From Flavobacterium cutihirudinis (lineage in GTDB: Bacteria; Bacteroidota; Bacteroidia; Flavobacteriales; Flavobacteriaceae), in assembly GCF_003385895.1 (NCBI RefSeq), contig NZ_QRDQ01000011.1:62001-126000 (forward strand): 64,000 bases of DNA. Direction: 5' to 3'. The position numbers and the translations under genes were made by a program. Of the stretch, positions 34,934-42,800 are shown piece by piece (position 1 is the first letter of the stretch; every line of letters begins with the position of its first letter). The notes under the pieces are model-generated. The model made no database searches. It was not told the DNA's origin and saw only the letters and a program-made list of their open reading frames with translations.

Positions 34934-34977
34934 AATAAATTAAACCAAATAAACAACAGCACAAAACAACCCAAAAA

Positions 34978-35994
34978 ATGAAAGTATTAGTAACAGGAGG
35001 ATTAGGATTTATTGGTTCCCACACCGTAGTTGAATTGCAAAATGAAGGCTTCGAAGTTGTGATAATTGATAATCTTTCAAACTCTTCAGAAGATGTTTTA
35101 AAAGGAATTACAGCCATAACAGGAAAAACACCTTTATTCGAAAAATTAGATTTAAGAGAAAAAGCAGCAGTTAGCGATTTCTTTAAAAAACATAATGATG
35201 TTACAGGAGTAATTCATTTTGCGGCATCAAAAGCTGTAGGAGAAAGTGTTGAGCAGCCTTTATTGTATTATGAAAACAATATTAGCAGTTTAGTATATCT
35301 TTTGCAGGAATTGCAACAAAAACCAGAAGCAAGTTTTATTTTTAGTTCATCTTGTACGGTTTACGGTCAAGCCGAAAAAATGCCAATTACAGAAGATGCT
35401 CCAATACAAACTGCGATGTCTCCTTATGGAAACACGAAGCAAATAGGAGAAGAGATTATTACAGATACTGCTAAAGTAACCAGTATTAATGCTATTTTAT
35501 TACGTTATTTTAATCCGGTTGGGGCACATGCTTCAAATGAAATTGGAGAATTGCCATTAGGAGTTCCGCAAAACTTGGTTCCTTTTATTACACAAACAGG
35601 AGTAGGTTTACGTAAGGAATTGTCTGTATTCGGAAACGATTATCCAACACCAGACGGAACAGCAGTTCGTGATTATATTCACGTCGTAGATTTAGCAAAA
35701 GCACACGTTATTGCATTGCAACGTTTATTCAACAAAAAGAATTTAGCGAAAGTTGAAACTTTCAACTTAGGAACTGGAAAAGGAAGTTCAGTTCTTGAAG
35801 TGATTAATAGTTTTGAAAAAGTAAGTGATAAAAAACTACCATATGTGATTAAGCCACGTCGTGAAGGTGATATTACTGAAGCTTACGCTAATACAGATAA
35901 AGCAAATAATGTTTTAGGCTGGAAAGCTGAATTAAGTCTTGACGAAGCAATGGCGAGTGCATGGAAATGGGAACAAAAAGTGAGGAGTAAATAA
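34978..35994 (+). CDS. galE: UDP-glucose 4-epimerase
   Basis: 338 residues, the standard length. The Rossmann motif GGLGFIGSHTVVEL opens it, SSSCTVYG gives the catalytic Ser, and YGNTK has the Tyr-x3-Lys pair. The C-terminal substrate site GDYPTPDGTAVRDYIHVVDLA-like block is clear, in particular DGTAVRDYIHV. It interconverts UDP-glucose and UDP-galactose for surface glycans. Confidence 0.95.
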   Translation: MKVLVTGGLGFIGSHTVVELQNEGFEVVIIDNLSNSSEDVLKGITAITGKTPLFEKLDLREKAAVSDFFKKHNDVTGVIHFAASKAVGESVEQPLLYYENNISSLVYLLQELQQKPEASFIFSSSCTVYGQAEKMPITEDAPIQTAMSPYGNTKQIGEEIITDTAKVTSINAILLRYFNPVGAHASNEIGELPLGVPQNLVPFITQTGVGLRKELSVFGNDYPTPDGTAVRDYIHVVDLAKAHVIALQRLFNKKNLAKVETFNLGTGKGSSVLEVINSFEKVSDKKLPYVIKPRREGDITEAYANTDKANNVLGWKAELSLDEAMASAWKWEQKVRSK

Positions 35995-36022
35995 TTCTTC
36001 ATATTTAAAATTATAAGATTTT

Positions 36023-36062
36023 AAAATCCCAAATTATAGTTATATAGTTTGGGATTTTTTTT
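36023..36062 (+). terminator. Terminator after galE
   Basis: An 11-bp stem AAAATCCCAAA/TTTGGGATTTT with extra TATA pairing, followed by a run of T. Confidence 0.85.
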
Positions 36063-36074
36063 TAGATGATTATC

Positions 36075-36980
36075 ATGAAACAAAATTTAGATTATAAATT
36101 GATTTTTGCTCTGGCGGCTGTTGGAATTATCTGGGGTACAACATTTTTAGGAATCAGAGTTGCAGTCGAAACGATTCCGCCCTGGTTTGTAACTTCGATT
36201 CGTCAAGGTTTGGCGGGATTGATTATGATGACTATTTTGTTGTTCAAAAAAGAATTAAAATGGATTGGTTGGGGGAATTTTAAGCAACAGCTTATTCCTT
36301 CAGTTTTAATGATTGTAATTGCGAATGGTTTTACCACAATTGCAGAGAAAACATTGCCAAGCGGATTGGCATCTGTGATAAGTGCTTTATCTCCGATATT
36401 AATATTTCTTGGAAGCATTTTATTCGGATTACAAAAAATGAGTTTAAAGGGATTTGTCGGGGTGTTAATTGGGTTTTCTGGAGTCGTTTTTATATTCAAA
36501 GACGGACTAGGATCATTTTTAGATGCTGATTACAGAACTGGAATGATGTTCATGGGGTTTGCAATTTTAGCTTGGGCAGCGGGAACAATTTACACTAAAA
36601 CACATGCTGTAAAATCGAATAATATTGTACTTAACTTGTTTTATCAATTTACTATGGCTTCTTGTATTCAGCTGGTTTTAGCATCTATTTTTTCGCCAAA
36701 TCCAGACTTGAGTTCATGGAGTTCAAGAAGTATTTTTGCGGCTTTGTATTTGTCGCTTTTTGGATCTGTGATTGCTTTTTTCTGTTATAGTTATGCTTTG
36801 AAACATGTTACAGCAGTTCAAGTTTCTATTTTAGCTTATATAAACACGATAATTGCAGTTTTTCTGGGTTGGTTGCTTTTGGATGAAGTTATTACAATTG
36901 ATTTTATTATTGCAACGGCGTTAATTATTCTTGGGGTTTTTATTGTGAATTACAAGAAGAAGGAAAAGAAAGTTGTATAA
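36075..36980 (+). CDS. DMT-superfamily (EamA) transporter
   Basis: 301 residues from ATG 36075; the ATG at 36066 adds three. About ten transmembrane helices in two EamA repeats, with the family motif WGTTFLGIRVAVE at the start and YINTIIAVFLGWLLLDEVIT near the end. Predicted inner-membrane metabolite exporter; substrate unknown. Confidence 0.9.
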   Translation: MKQNLDYKLIFALAAVGIIWGTTFLGIRVAVETIPPWFVTSIRQGLAGLIMMTILLFKKELKWIGWGNFKQQLIPSVLMIVIANGFTTIAEKTLPSGLASVISALSPILIFLGSILFGLQKMSLKGFVGVLIGFSGVVFIFKDGLGSFLDADYRTGMMFMGFAILAWAAGTIYTKTHAVKSNNIVLNLFYQFTMASCIQLVLASIFSPNPDLSSWSSRSIFAALYLSLFGSVIAFFCYSYALKHVTAVQVSILAYINTIIAVFLGWLLLDEVITIDFIIATALIILGVFIVNYKKKEKKVV

Positions 36981-37011
36981 ATTTCGCTTCAATTTATTTT
37001 GTAAATTTGTA

Positions 37012-37019
37012 AGAATTAA
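37012..37019 (+). promoter_or_regulatory. -7 box (TAAATTTG) for the toxin-antitoxin pair
   Basis: A perfect TANNTTTG 13 nt before ATG 37033, implying a very short leader. Confidence 0.55.
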
Positions 37020-37032
37020 AAATGTAGGAATA

Positions 37033-37227
37033 ATGGATTCGGATAAAGAAAATAAAAAAAACAAGGTTGAAGAGCCAAGAGTTGAATATGAAATTCAAAA
37101 ACCTAAATTTAAAGGTATAGACCCTGAAACTTTTGATTTTGATGCCGAGTTTGCAAAAGGGTTAACGCCAGAGGAATTTAAAGCTGAAATGTCTAAAAGA
37201 ATAAAAGCTTATCCTTGGAAGAAATAA
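37033..37227 (+). CDS. Probable antitoxin, short charged protein
   Basis: 64 residues from ATG 37033; an upstream frame from 36973 reads through the transporter end and is rejected. It is highly charged and mostly disordered, with a helical GLTPEEFKAEMSKRIKAYP tail. No DNA-binding domain is obvious. It overlaps the following RelE/ParE-like toxin by 13 nt, as antitoxin genes normally do. Confidence 0.65.
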   Translation: MDSDKENKKNKVEEPRVEYEIQKPKFKGIDPETFDFDAEFAKGLTPEEFKAEMSKRIKAYPWKK

Positions 37228-37532
37228 TTTTTAAAGAAGCAGTTCTTGAATATTTTGACGATTTAGTTTTTACGCTTTTTGAAGATGAATATTTTGGCTT
37301 TCCTGATTCTGCTCAAAATTATGTTAATAAAATAGTTGATTTTATAATTTCGAGTATTTCAAGTTTTCCAAATAAGAAAACTCCAGACTCTCTTCGGTAT
37401 TTAGGAGCTAATTATATTTTTTACAGAACTAATTTAAGAACAACTTGGTATGTGTTTTTTGAAAAAAGTAATCAAAATTACGTGGTTACTGGAATCTTAA
37501 ATAATTACAACGAAGAAGCAAAAGAGCTATAA
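37215..37532 (+). CDS. Probable RelE/ParE-family toxin
   Basis: 105 residues from a TTG start (37215), overlapping the antitoxin by 13 nt; no other usable start exists. The C-terminal strand TTWYVFFEKSNQNYVVTGILNN and LRYLGANYIFYRTNLR fit the small, divergent RelE/ParE-type toxins of Bacteroidetes. These cleave mRNA or poison gyrase; which one cannot be told here. A terminator follows directly. Confidence 0.7.
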   Translation: MEEIIFKEAVLEYFDDLVFTLFEDEYFGFPDSAQNYVNKIVDFIISSISSFPNKKTPDSLRYLGANYIFYRTNLRTTWYVFFEKSNQNYVVTGILNNYNEEAKEL

Positions 37533-37536
37533 AAAT

Positions 37537-37577
37537 AAAATCCTCATAAACTGATTAAAGTCTATGAGGATTTTTTT
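37537..37577. terminator. Terminator after the toxin gene
   Basis: A 12-bp perfect stem AAAATCCTCATA/TATGAGGATTTT (37537-37548, 37563-37574) with T run; it may also serve fabD in the opposite direction. Confidence 0.85.
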
Positions 37578-37595
37578 ATGTGATTTAGATACGAA

Positions 37596-37617
37596 AGACG
37601 CACTGCAGTGCGCCTCT
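37596..37617. repeat. 22-bp repeat around the palindrome CGCACTGCAGTGCG
   Basis: AGACGCACTGCAGTGCGCCT plus CT. An exact inverted copy of all 22 bp is at 50292-50313. Confidence 0.7.
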
Positions 37618-37621
37618 ACGA

Positions 37622-38497
37622 TTAAGCATTCGCAGTAACCGCTTCTTTATCAATTTTATTAATCAAACCAGCTAACACTTTTCCTGGACCAACTTCAGTA
37701 AACAAAGTAGCGCCATCAGCGATCATTTGTTGTACAGATTGTGTCCATTTTACCGGAGCAGTCAATTGGATGATTAAGTTCTTTTTAATTTCATTTGCAT
37801 CAGAAACCGCATTTGCAGTTACGTTTTGGTAAACTGGGCAAATAGGAGTTGAGAAAGTTGTAGCTTCAATTGCCGCAGCCAATTCTTCTCTTGCTGGCTC
37901 CATCATTGGCGAGTGAAATGCTCCTCCAACAGGCAAAATTAAAGCACGTTTTGCTCCCGCAGCTTTCATTGCTTCACAAGCTTTTTCAACTGCAGTAGTT
38001 TCTCCTGAAATAACTAATTGTCCTGGGCAGTTATAATTTGCAGCAACCACAACACCATCGATAGAAGCGCAAACTTCTTCGACAATATTATCGGCTAAAC
38101 CTAAAACTGCAGCCATTGTTGACGGTGTGATTTCGCAAGCTTTTTGCATTGCCAAAGCACGTTGAGAAACTAATTTCAAACCATCTTCAAAAGATAAAGT
38201 TCCGTTAGCAACCAAAGCTGAAAATTCTCCTAAAGAATGTCCCGCAACCATTTCTGGTTTAAAATCTTCGCCTAAAGTTTTAGCTAAAATAACTGAGTGT
38301 AAAAACACTGCAGGCTGCGTAACTTTAGTTTCTTTTAGTTCTTCGGCAGTACCTTCAAACATAATATCTGTAATTCTAAAACCTAAAATTTCGTTAGCTT
38401 TTTCGAATAATTCTTTGGCTAAAGCCGAATTTTCATATAAATCTTTGCCCATTCCTGTGAACTGCGCACCTTGACCTGGAAATACGTATGCTTTCAT
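37622..38497 (-). CDS. fabD: Malonyl-CoA:ACP transacylase
   Basis: 291 residues from ATG 38497 (MKAYVFPGQGAQFTGMG). The longer frame to 38545 would begin within a few nt of the predicted transcription start (promoter 38554-38561) and adds a non-conserved basic leader. Motifs: the catalytic GHSLGEFSALV (Ser) and the His in GGAFHSPMM. It loads malonate onto acyl carrier protein for fatty-acid synthesis. Confidence 0.95.
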   Translation of the reverse strand: MKAYVFPGQGAQFTGMGKDLYENSALAKELFEKANEILGFRITDIMFEGTAEELKETKVTQPAVFLHSVILAKTLGEDFKPEMVAGHSLGEFSALVANGTLSFEDGLKLVSQRALAMQKACEITPSTMAAVLGLADNIVEEVCASIDGVVVAANYNCPGQLVISGETTAVEKACEAMKAAGAKRALILPVGGAFHSPMMEPAREELAAAIEATTFSTPICPVYQNVTANAVSDANEIKKNLIIQLTAPVKWTQSVQQMIADGATLFTEVGPGKVLAGLINKIDKEAVTANA

Positions 38498-38553
38498 TTG
38501 TCTAATTTGTTTTTTTATTTTTTTGGAATTGAAAATTAGTTTCAATTGAAAGG

Positions 38554-38561
38554 CAAAAATA
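38554..38561 (-). promoter_or_regulatory. -7 box (TATTTTTG) for fabD
   Basis: A perfect TANNTTTG on the minus strand, 56 nt before ATG 38497. It helps decide the fabD start. Confidence 0.6.
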
Positions 38562-38569
38562 ACACTTTT

Positions 38570-38932
38570 TTATTTCGTATAATCCTTAAACATGTAAATC
38601 CATGCTAACCTTGAAAATCTTAGATTAAAAGGAGTTAGTAAAGTAATCACAACAGCAATAATTGGAATGATTCTTAAATCGAAATTTTTCTCAAAGAAAA
38701 ACTGTGCAATACAATATGTTGCAATTCCTTGAGCGACTGTTAATCCGTAGTTTACGTACATGGCGCCAAAAAAGTAACCAGGTTCTTTTTGGAATTTATA
38801 ATTACAGTTACTGCAGTATTCGTTCATTTTTGGAAGACCGAAAGTCAAAAAAATACTTTTATCTGTAAATACTTTTCCTTTGTGACAAATCGGACATTCG
38901 TTGCTTAAAATATGAGTTAGTGCATTTGACAT
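38570..38932 (-). CDS. DUF983-domain membrane protein
   Basis: 120 residues. Two Cys pairs (NECPICHKGK and YCSNCNYKF) form a zinc-ribbon-like head, followed by EPGYFFGAMYVNYG and two transmembrane helices, the DUF983 pattern. Function unknown. The fabD promoter lies directly after its stop codon. Confidence 0.88.
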   Translation of the reverse strand: MSNALTHILSNECPICHKGKVFTDKSIFLTFGLPKMNEYCSNCNYKFQKEPGYFFGAMYVNYGLTVAQGIATYCIAQFFFEKNFDLRIIPIIAVVITLLTPFNLRFSRLAWIYMFKDYTK

Positions 38933-38956
38933 GACTTTGTTGTTTTTTATTTGTAC

Positions 38957-38964
38957 AAAGGTAA
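38957..38964 (-). promoter_or_regulatory. -7 box (TACCTTTG) for the DUF983 gene
   Basis: A perfect TANNTTTG on the minus strand, 24 nt before ATG 38932. Confidence 0.65.
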
Positions 38965-39104
38965 ATCGGAGTAGGATAAAAGTCTTTTTAGTATCTTCGC
39001 TACTTATAGCATAATAAAGACATTTTTTGCTAAATTTTTAAAATTTAAATTCCTAATTCCAAATCGAAGTTCTGTAGTCAGAAAACAATAAATAGTAATT
39101 GTGT

Positions 39105-39968
39105 ATGAAAAAGTATCCTGTTTATAGTGTTCAGAATTTTAGCTGTAACGATATTCATCGCGATTTTTATGTGAATACCTTTAAAGAGCATCTAAAAAGT
39201 CACAGTTTTGTCGAAGAGCCGCATCGTCATGATTCCTATTTGATGGTGTTTTTTACGAAAGGATCAGGAAAACACGAAGTAGATTTTGATCAATTCGAAA
39301 TAAAAAGAGGAAGTTTGTTTGTGCTTCAGCCTGGACAAATGCATCACTGGAGTTTATCTGAAGACATAGAAGGTTTTGTGATTATCTTTTCGCAGGAATT
39401 GTATAATTTATATTTCGGACAAAAAAACATCAACGAGTATAATTTTTACCATTCGATTCATAACCGTCCGGAAATGGTTTTTGAAGAAAAAGAAATTCCA
39501 AAAATCCAGCCTTATTTTGATCTATTAATTCAGGAAAACAATCAAAATAATAAATATCAGCTTGATAAAATGTTGAATTTATTAGATTCAATTCACATCG
39601 AAATTGCCCGTAAATACAGTGAAACTTATTCGCATCAAACGCATTCGTACAATATTAAAATCAATAAATTCGAATCGCTTTTAGAAGAATATTTCAGAAC
39701 AGAAAAATTGCCATCTTTCTACGCAGAAAAACTAAATATTACTTTAAAACATCTAAACAGAATCTGCAATGAAATTCTGCAAAAAACTGCCACAGAAGTA
39801 ATCACGGATCGAGTGATTCTGGAAATAAAAAGAATGCTAATCGATAAACAATTAGCCGTAAACGAAGTAGCATTCAAAGTAGGCTACGAAGATTACTCAT
39901 ACTTCTCCAGATTCTTCAAAAAGCAAACAGGAATATCACCAACAGAATTTAGAAATACAGTGCGCTGA
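39105..39968 (+). CDS. AraC-family regulator (cupin sensor plus HTH)
   Basis: 287 residues from ATG 39105; the TTG at 39099 is not needed. N-terminal cupin-like ligand domain (HRHDSYLMVFFTKGSG, then RGSLFVLQPGQMHHW) and a C-terminal AraC HTH pair ending VAFKVGYEDYSYFSRFFKKQ. It lies next to yceI, yjdI and the pirin gene, and is the nearest candidate to bind the shared CTTAA-N6-TTAAG dyads. That link is inference from position only. Confidence 0.9.
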   Translation: MKKYPVYSVQNFSCNDIHRDFYVNTFKEHLKSHSFVEEPHRHDSYLMVFFTKGSGKHEVDFDQFEIKRGSLFVLQPGQMHHWSLSEDIEGFVIIFSQELYNLYFGQKNINEYNFYHSIHNRPEMVFEEKEIPKIQPYFDLLIQENNQNNKYQLDKMLNLLDSIHIEIARKYSETYSHQTHSYNIKINKFESLLEEYFRTEKLPSFYAEKLNITLKHLNRICNEILQKTATEVITDRVILEIKRMLIDKQLAVNEVAFKVGYEDYSYFSRFFKKQTGISPTEFRNTVR

Positions 39969-39977
39969 TTTATTTTA

Positions 39978-40165
39978 GCCACGAATTACACTAATTCCCA
40001 CGAATTATTATTTTAGTTTCTGCCACAGATTAAAAGGATTTTCACAGATTATTTATTTTCACAATACAGAAAAAAATCTTTTTTAATCTTTTTAATCTGT
40101 GGCAGAAAAAAATATTTCCAGTTTTGAAAGAAAAAAAATTCGTGGAAATTAATGTAATTCGTGGC
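39978..40165. repeat. Composite nested hairpin element, copy 1 (module A outside, B inside)
   Basis: Outer arms are the GCCACGAATT module (39978-40006, and its complement ending at 40165). Inner arms are the GCCACAGATT module (about 40020-40040 and 40085-40105). Two palindromes are nested around an AT-rich loop. Confidence 0.8.
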
Positions 40166-40173
40166 AAACCCCA

Positions 40174-40212
40174 AAAAAAGCCTGCACTTCCTAAAAAAGT
40201 GCAGGCTTTTTA
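40174..40212. terminator. Bidirectional terminator after the AraC gene and yceI
   Basis: A stem of about 15 bp around AAGCCTGCACTT/AAGTGCAGGCTT, A-rich left and T-rich right, between convergent genes. Confidence 0.85.
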
Positions 40213-40242
40213 ACCAATCAAATTAAAGTCTATTATAAAGTA

Positions 40243-40776
40243 TTAAGCTTGTTTTACGAATTGTAATTCAATGTTTAATTTTACTTCTTCTCCAACTAAA
40301 ACACCTCCAGTTTCAAGAGCTGAGTTCCAGTTTAAACCCCAGTCTTTACGATTAATTTTTCCTTCAATGCTTAAACCTATTTTTGTATTTCCCCAAGGAT
40401 CAGTTAGGATTCCGCTATATTCTACTGGGAATTTTACTTCTTTTGAAATTCCTTTAATTGTTAAATCTCCAGTTAATTGATAATCTCCAGCATCAACTTT
40501 TTTGAAAGATGAAGCTTTGAAAGTCAATTTTGGGTTATTTTCAACGTCAAAGAAATCAGCGCTTCTTAAATGTCCGTCTCTGTCTGCATTTGCAGTGTCG
40601 ATTGAAGCGATATCACCAGAAAACTGGATATCTGCATTTTCGAAGTCATCTCCTTCTGTAGTAATTGTAGCATCATAAGTTCCAAATTTACCTGAAACAT
40701 TTGTAAACATCATGTGTTTAACTTTAAAACCAATTTCTGAATGTGTTGGGTCAATTGACCATTTTGTAGTTGCCAT
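40243..40776 (-). CDS. YceI-family lipid-binding protein, cytoplasmic form
   Basis: 177 residues of a YceI lipocalin-like barrel: KWSIDPTHSEIGFKVKHMMF at the start, DIASIDTANADRDGHLRS in the middle, and NRKDWGLNWN near the end. E. coli YceI is periplasmic, but this one has no signal peptide, so it is predicted to stay in the cytoplasm, as many Bacteroidetes versions do. YceI proteins bind isoprenoid or long-chain lipids. A promoter with a dyad shared with the pirin gene precedes it. Confidence 0.92.
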   Translation of the reverse strand: MATTKWSIDPTHSEIGFKVKHMMFTNVSGKFGTYDATITTEGDDFENADIQFSGDIASIDTANADRDGHLRSADFFDVENNPKLTFKASSFKKVDAGDYQLTGDLTIKGISKEVKFPVEYSGILTDPWGNTKIGLSIEGKINRKDWGLNWNSALETGGVLVGEEVKLNIELQFVKQA

Positions 40777-40823
40777 AATTTTATTTTTTAAATAATTAAT
40801 TTATTTGTTTCATTTTGATAGGA

Positions 40824-40872
40824 CAAAGTTACGGTGGTAGTAAGCGTAACGCACTTAACCTAGATTAAGAAA
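40824..40872 (-). promoter_or_regulatory. yceI promoter with CTTAA-N6-TTAAG dyad
   Basis: On the minus strand a perfect -7 box TAACTTTG (40831 to 40824) is preceded, with 19 nt between, by a block (40851-40872) containing CTTAA-N6-TTAAG. The same block at the same spacing precedes the pirin gene. Confidence 0.7.
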
Positions 40873-40890
40873 TAAAAAATGGGATTTTTT

Positions 40891-41040
40891 TTGCCACAGA
40901 TTGCACAGATTAGAAGGATTAAAAAAAATATTGCCACGAATTACACGAATTACCACGAAAATAATTGAATCAAAATTTGTGGAAATTTGTGTAATTCGTG
41001 GCGAATAAAAATCACTTTAATTTGTGCAATCTGTGGCAAA
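40891..41040. repeat. Composite nested hairpin element, copy 2 (module B outside, A inside)
   Basis: Outer arms: TTGCCACAGATTGCACA (from 40891) and its complement (41023-41040). Inner arms: the GCCACGAATT module at 40931-40960 and 40976-41003. Module order is the reverse of copy 1. Confidence 0.8.
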
Positions 41041-41058
41041 AAAACTAATGCGTAAAGC

Positions 41059-41289
41059 TTAGTTTTTCTTATTCATATAAAAACTCAACGCGCCCGAAGG
41101 GCATTTATGAATCGTCTCAATAATTTTATCAGTAGTCGAAGCTTCAGGCAAAATCCATGGTTTTTCTTTTGGATGAAAAACGTCAGGATTATTTTTTACA
41201 CAATTGGCCGAATGAATGCATTTCCCGGATTGCCAAACAATCGTTACTTCGCCGTTAGTGTATTCTTTAGTTAGATTATTTGGATTCAT
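41059..41289 (-). CDS. YjdI-like (4Fe-4S) mono-cluster protein
   Basis: 76 residues from ATG 41289, the usual length of E. coli YjdI; the longer frame to 41340 begins at about the expected transcription start and is rejected. Cysteines sit in SGKCIHSANCVKN and HKCPSGAL. The family is small ferredoxin-like Fe-S proteins of unknown partner. It lies between yceI and the pirin gene, and its upstream ACCGTA-N2-TTT resembles the other two promoters, though the dyad is absent. Confidence 0.85.
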   Translation of the reverse strand: MNPNNLTKEYTNGEVTIVWQSGKCIHSANCVKNNPDVFHPKEKPWILPEASTTDKIIETIHKCPSGALSFYMNKKN

Positions 41290-41461
41290 GATTGAAAATT
41301 TTAAATAGTTAGTTTTAAATAAATTAAGACCAATTTTCATCTAATAAAATTACGGTTTCTTTTTGAGTTTTGATAAAATTTAAACAAAAAAAGAAACGAT
41401 AATAAGTTGAAAATCAACTTAAATATCGTTTCTAAAAAAAATATTAATTGTAATCTTCGAA

Positions 41462-42178
41462 TTAATAGTTCATAGGAATATCCATCAATAAAAATTCAGC
41501 ATCTGAATTAGCTTTAATCGTTAAAGTGTCAGTTCCTGAAATTCCAACCGCATCACGAGTGCTTAGTTCCTGACCGTTGATGGTAACATTTCCCTTCAAA
41601 ACAAAAGCATAAACTCCGTTTCCTTCTTTTTTAATTTTATATTCAGTTGCGATTCCGGCATCAAAATTTCCCATATTGAACCAAGCATCTTGGTGAATCC
41701 AAACGCCTTCATCATCAGCATTCGGAGATAAAATTTGAGATAATTTATTATGTCTGTCTGCAACATCTAAAGTAATTTGTTGGTAACGTGGCGTAACATT
41801 TCTTTTGTTTGGAAACAACCAGATTTGCAACAATTTAGTCTGTTGATCTGCATTTGGATTAAACTCACTATGCTGAACTCCAGTTCCGGCACTCATCACC
41901 TGAATATCACCATTTTTGATGATTTCAGTATTTCCCATGCTATCTTTATGAGCCAAATCACCTTCTAACGGAATTGTAATAATTTCCATATTATCGTGTG
42001 GATGCGTTCCAAAGCCCATTCCGCCTGCAATTGTATCGTCGTTTAAAACACGAAGTGCCCCAAACTGAATTCTATCCGGATTATACCAGCTCGCAAAACT
42101 AAAGCTATGATAAGCGTTCAACCATCCGTGATTTGCATTTCCTCTTGTGTCTGCTTTGTGCAATACTATATTTTCCAT
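41462..42178 (-). CDS. Pirin-family protein
   Basis: 238 residues, bicupin. The first cupin carries HPHDNMEIITIPLEGDLAH and the paired VMSAGTGVQHSEFNPN, the metal-binding motifs of pirins. Some homologues have quercetin dioxygenase activity; many are stress-responsive. The gene has a perfect -7 box and the same dyad as yceI. Confidence 0.93.
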   Translation of the reverse strand: MENIVLHKADTRGNANHGWLNAYHSFSFASWYNPDRIQFGALRVLNDDTIAGGMGFGTHPHDNMEIITIPLEGDLAHKDSMGNTEIIKNGDIQVMSAGTGVQHSEFNPNADQQTKLLQIWLFPNKRNVTPRYQQITLDVADRHNKLSQILSPNADDEGVWIHQDAWFNMGNFDAGIATEYKIKKEGNGVYAFVLKGNVTINGQELSTRDAVGISGTDTLTIKANSDAEFLLMDIPMNY

Positions 42179-42206
42179 GATTTTGTGTGTTTTAATTTTT
42201 ATAGTA

Positions 42207-42255
42207 CAAAGATACGGTCGATCTAGAGGAAAAGCACTTAATGTAGATTAAGAAA
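42207..42255 (-). promoter_or_regulatory. Pirin gene promoter with CTTAA-N6-TTAAG dyad
   Basis: On the minus strand TATCTTTG (42214 to 42207) is preceded, 19 nt apart, by the block at 42234-42255 with CTTAA-N6-TTAAG. The block differs from the yceI copy at only two of 22 positions. Confidence 0.7.
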
Positions 42256-42266
42256 AGGTTCTTTTG

Positions 42267-42320
42267 AGGTGCAAAGGTTCAGAGTTGCAAAGGTTCAGAG
42301 TTGCAAAGGTTCAAAGGTTT
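42267..42320 (+). repeat. GTTCAGAGTTGCAAAG word array
   Basis: About three tandem copies of GCAAAGGTTCAGAGTT with a final GTTCAAAGG. It matches the array at 9133-9173. Confidence 0.65.
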
Positions 42321-42423
42321 TTTTTGAGTTTTTACGATTCAGCAAAATTATCTAGTTATCATATTCCCAAATTATCTAATTATTTTTTTGAAGCAGAAAT
42401 TTTCGTTTTCAACGGACGTGACG

Positions 42424-42513
42424 TCCCGCTATCCGTTTCAATCTTTTGTGGTGAACGCCACCACAAAAGGATTTCCACTTCTATCGGGGCTATACTAGAA
42501 AATTCATTTTCAT
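42424..42513 (-). repeat. GC-rich structured repeat element, short form, copy 2 (inverted)
   Basis: On the minus strand it reads the ATGAAAATGAATTTTCTAG leader, TAGCCCCGAT, an internal CTTTTGTGGTG/CACCACAAAAG hairpin, then GATAGCGGGA. Same plan as copy 1 at 6783-6870. Confidence 0.7.
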
Positions 42514-42556
42514 AAGTCGTTATATGTATAGCTTAAAAAGAAAGTAACCGCACAGT

Positions 42557-42658
42557 TTGTCATCTCGACGAAGGAGAGATCACACAAGTGGCTCGGCAAA
42601 GATTGGCGATTGTAGGATCGGAGTTTCTAGTGTGATCTCTCCTTCGTCGAGATGACAA
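42557..42658. repeat. TGTCATTTCGA hairpin element, copy 2
   Basis: Perfect 29-bp arms (42557-42585 and 42630-42658), with loop containing GGCTCGGCAAAGATTGG. Preceded by AAAGTAACCGCACAG, shared with copies 3 and 4. Confidence 0.85.
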
Positions 42659-42694
42659 GACTGCGAGAAGGTACGGGTAAAGTAACCACGCAGT

Positions 42695-42800
42695 TTTGTC
42701 ATTCCGAGAAACGAGGAATCTCCGTAAGTAGCTCCGCACAGCATGTCTTCAATCTTTGTCGAGCTTCTCGCGGAGATTCCTCGTTCCTCGGAATGACAAA
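42695..42800. repeat. TGTCATTTCGA hairpin element, copy 3 (loop inverted)
   Basis: 30-bp arms with one mismatch (42695-42724 and 42771-42800). The loop contains AATCTTTGTCGAGCTTCTCG, the complement of the loop strand in the other copies. Preceded by AAAGTAACCACGCAG. Confidence 0.85.
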
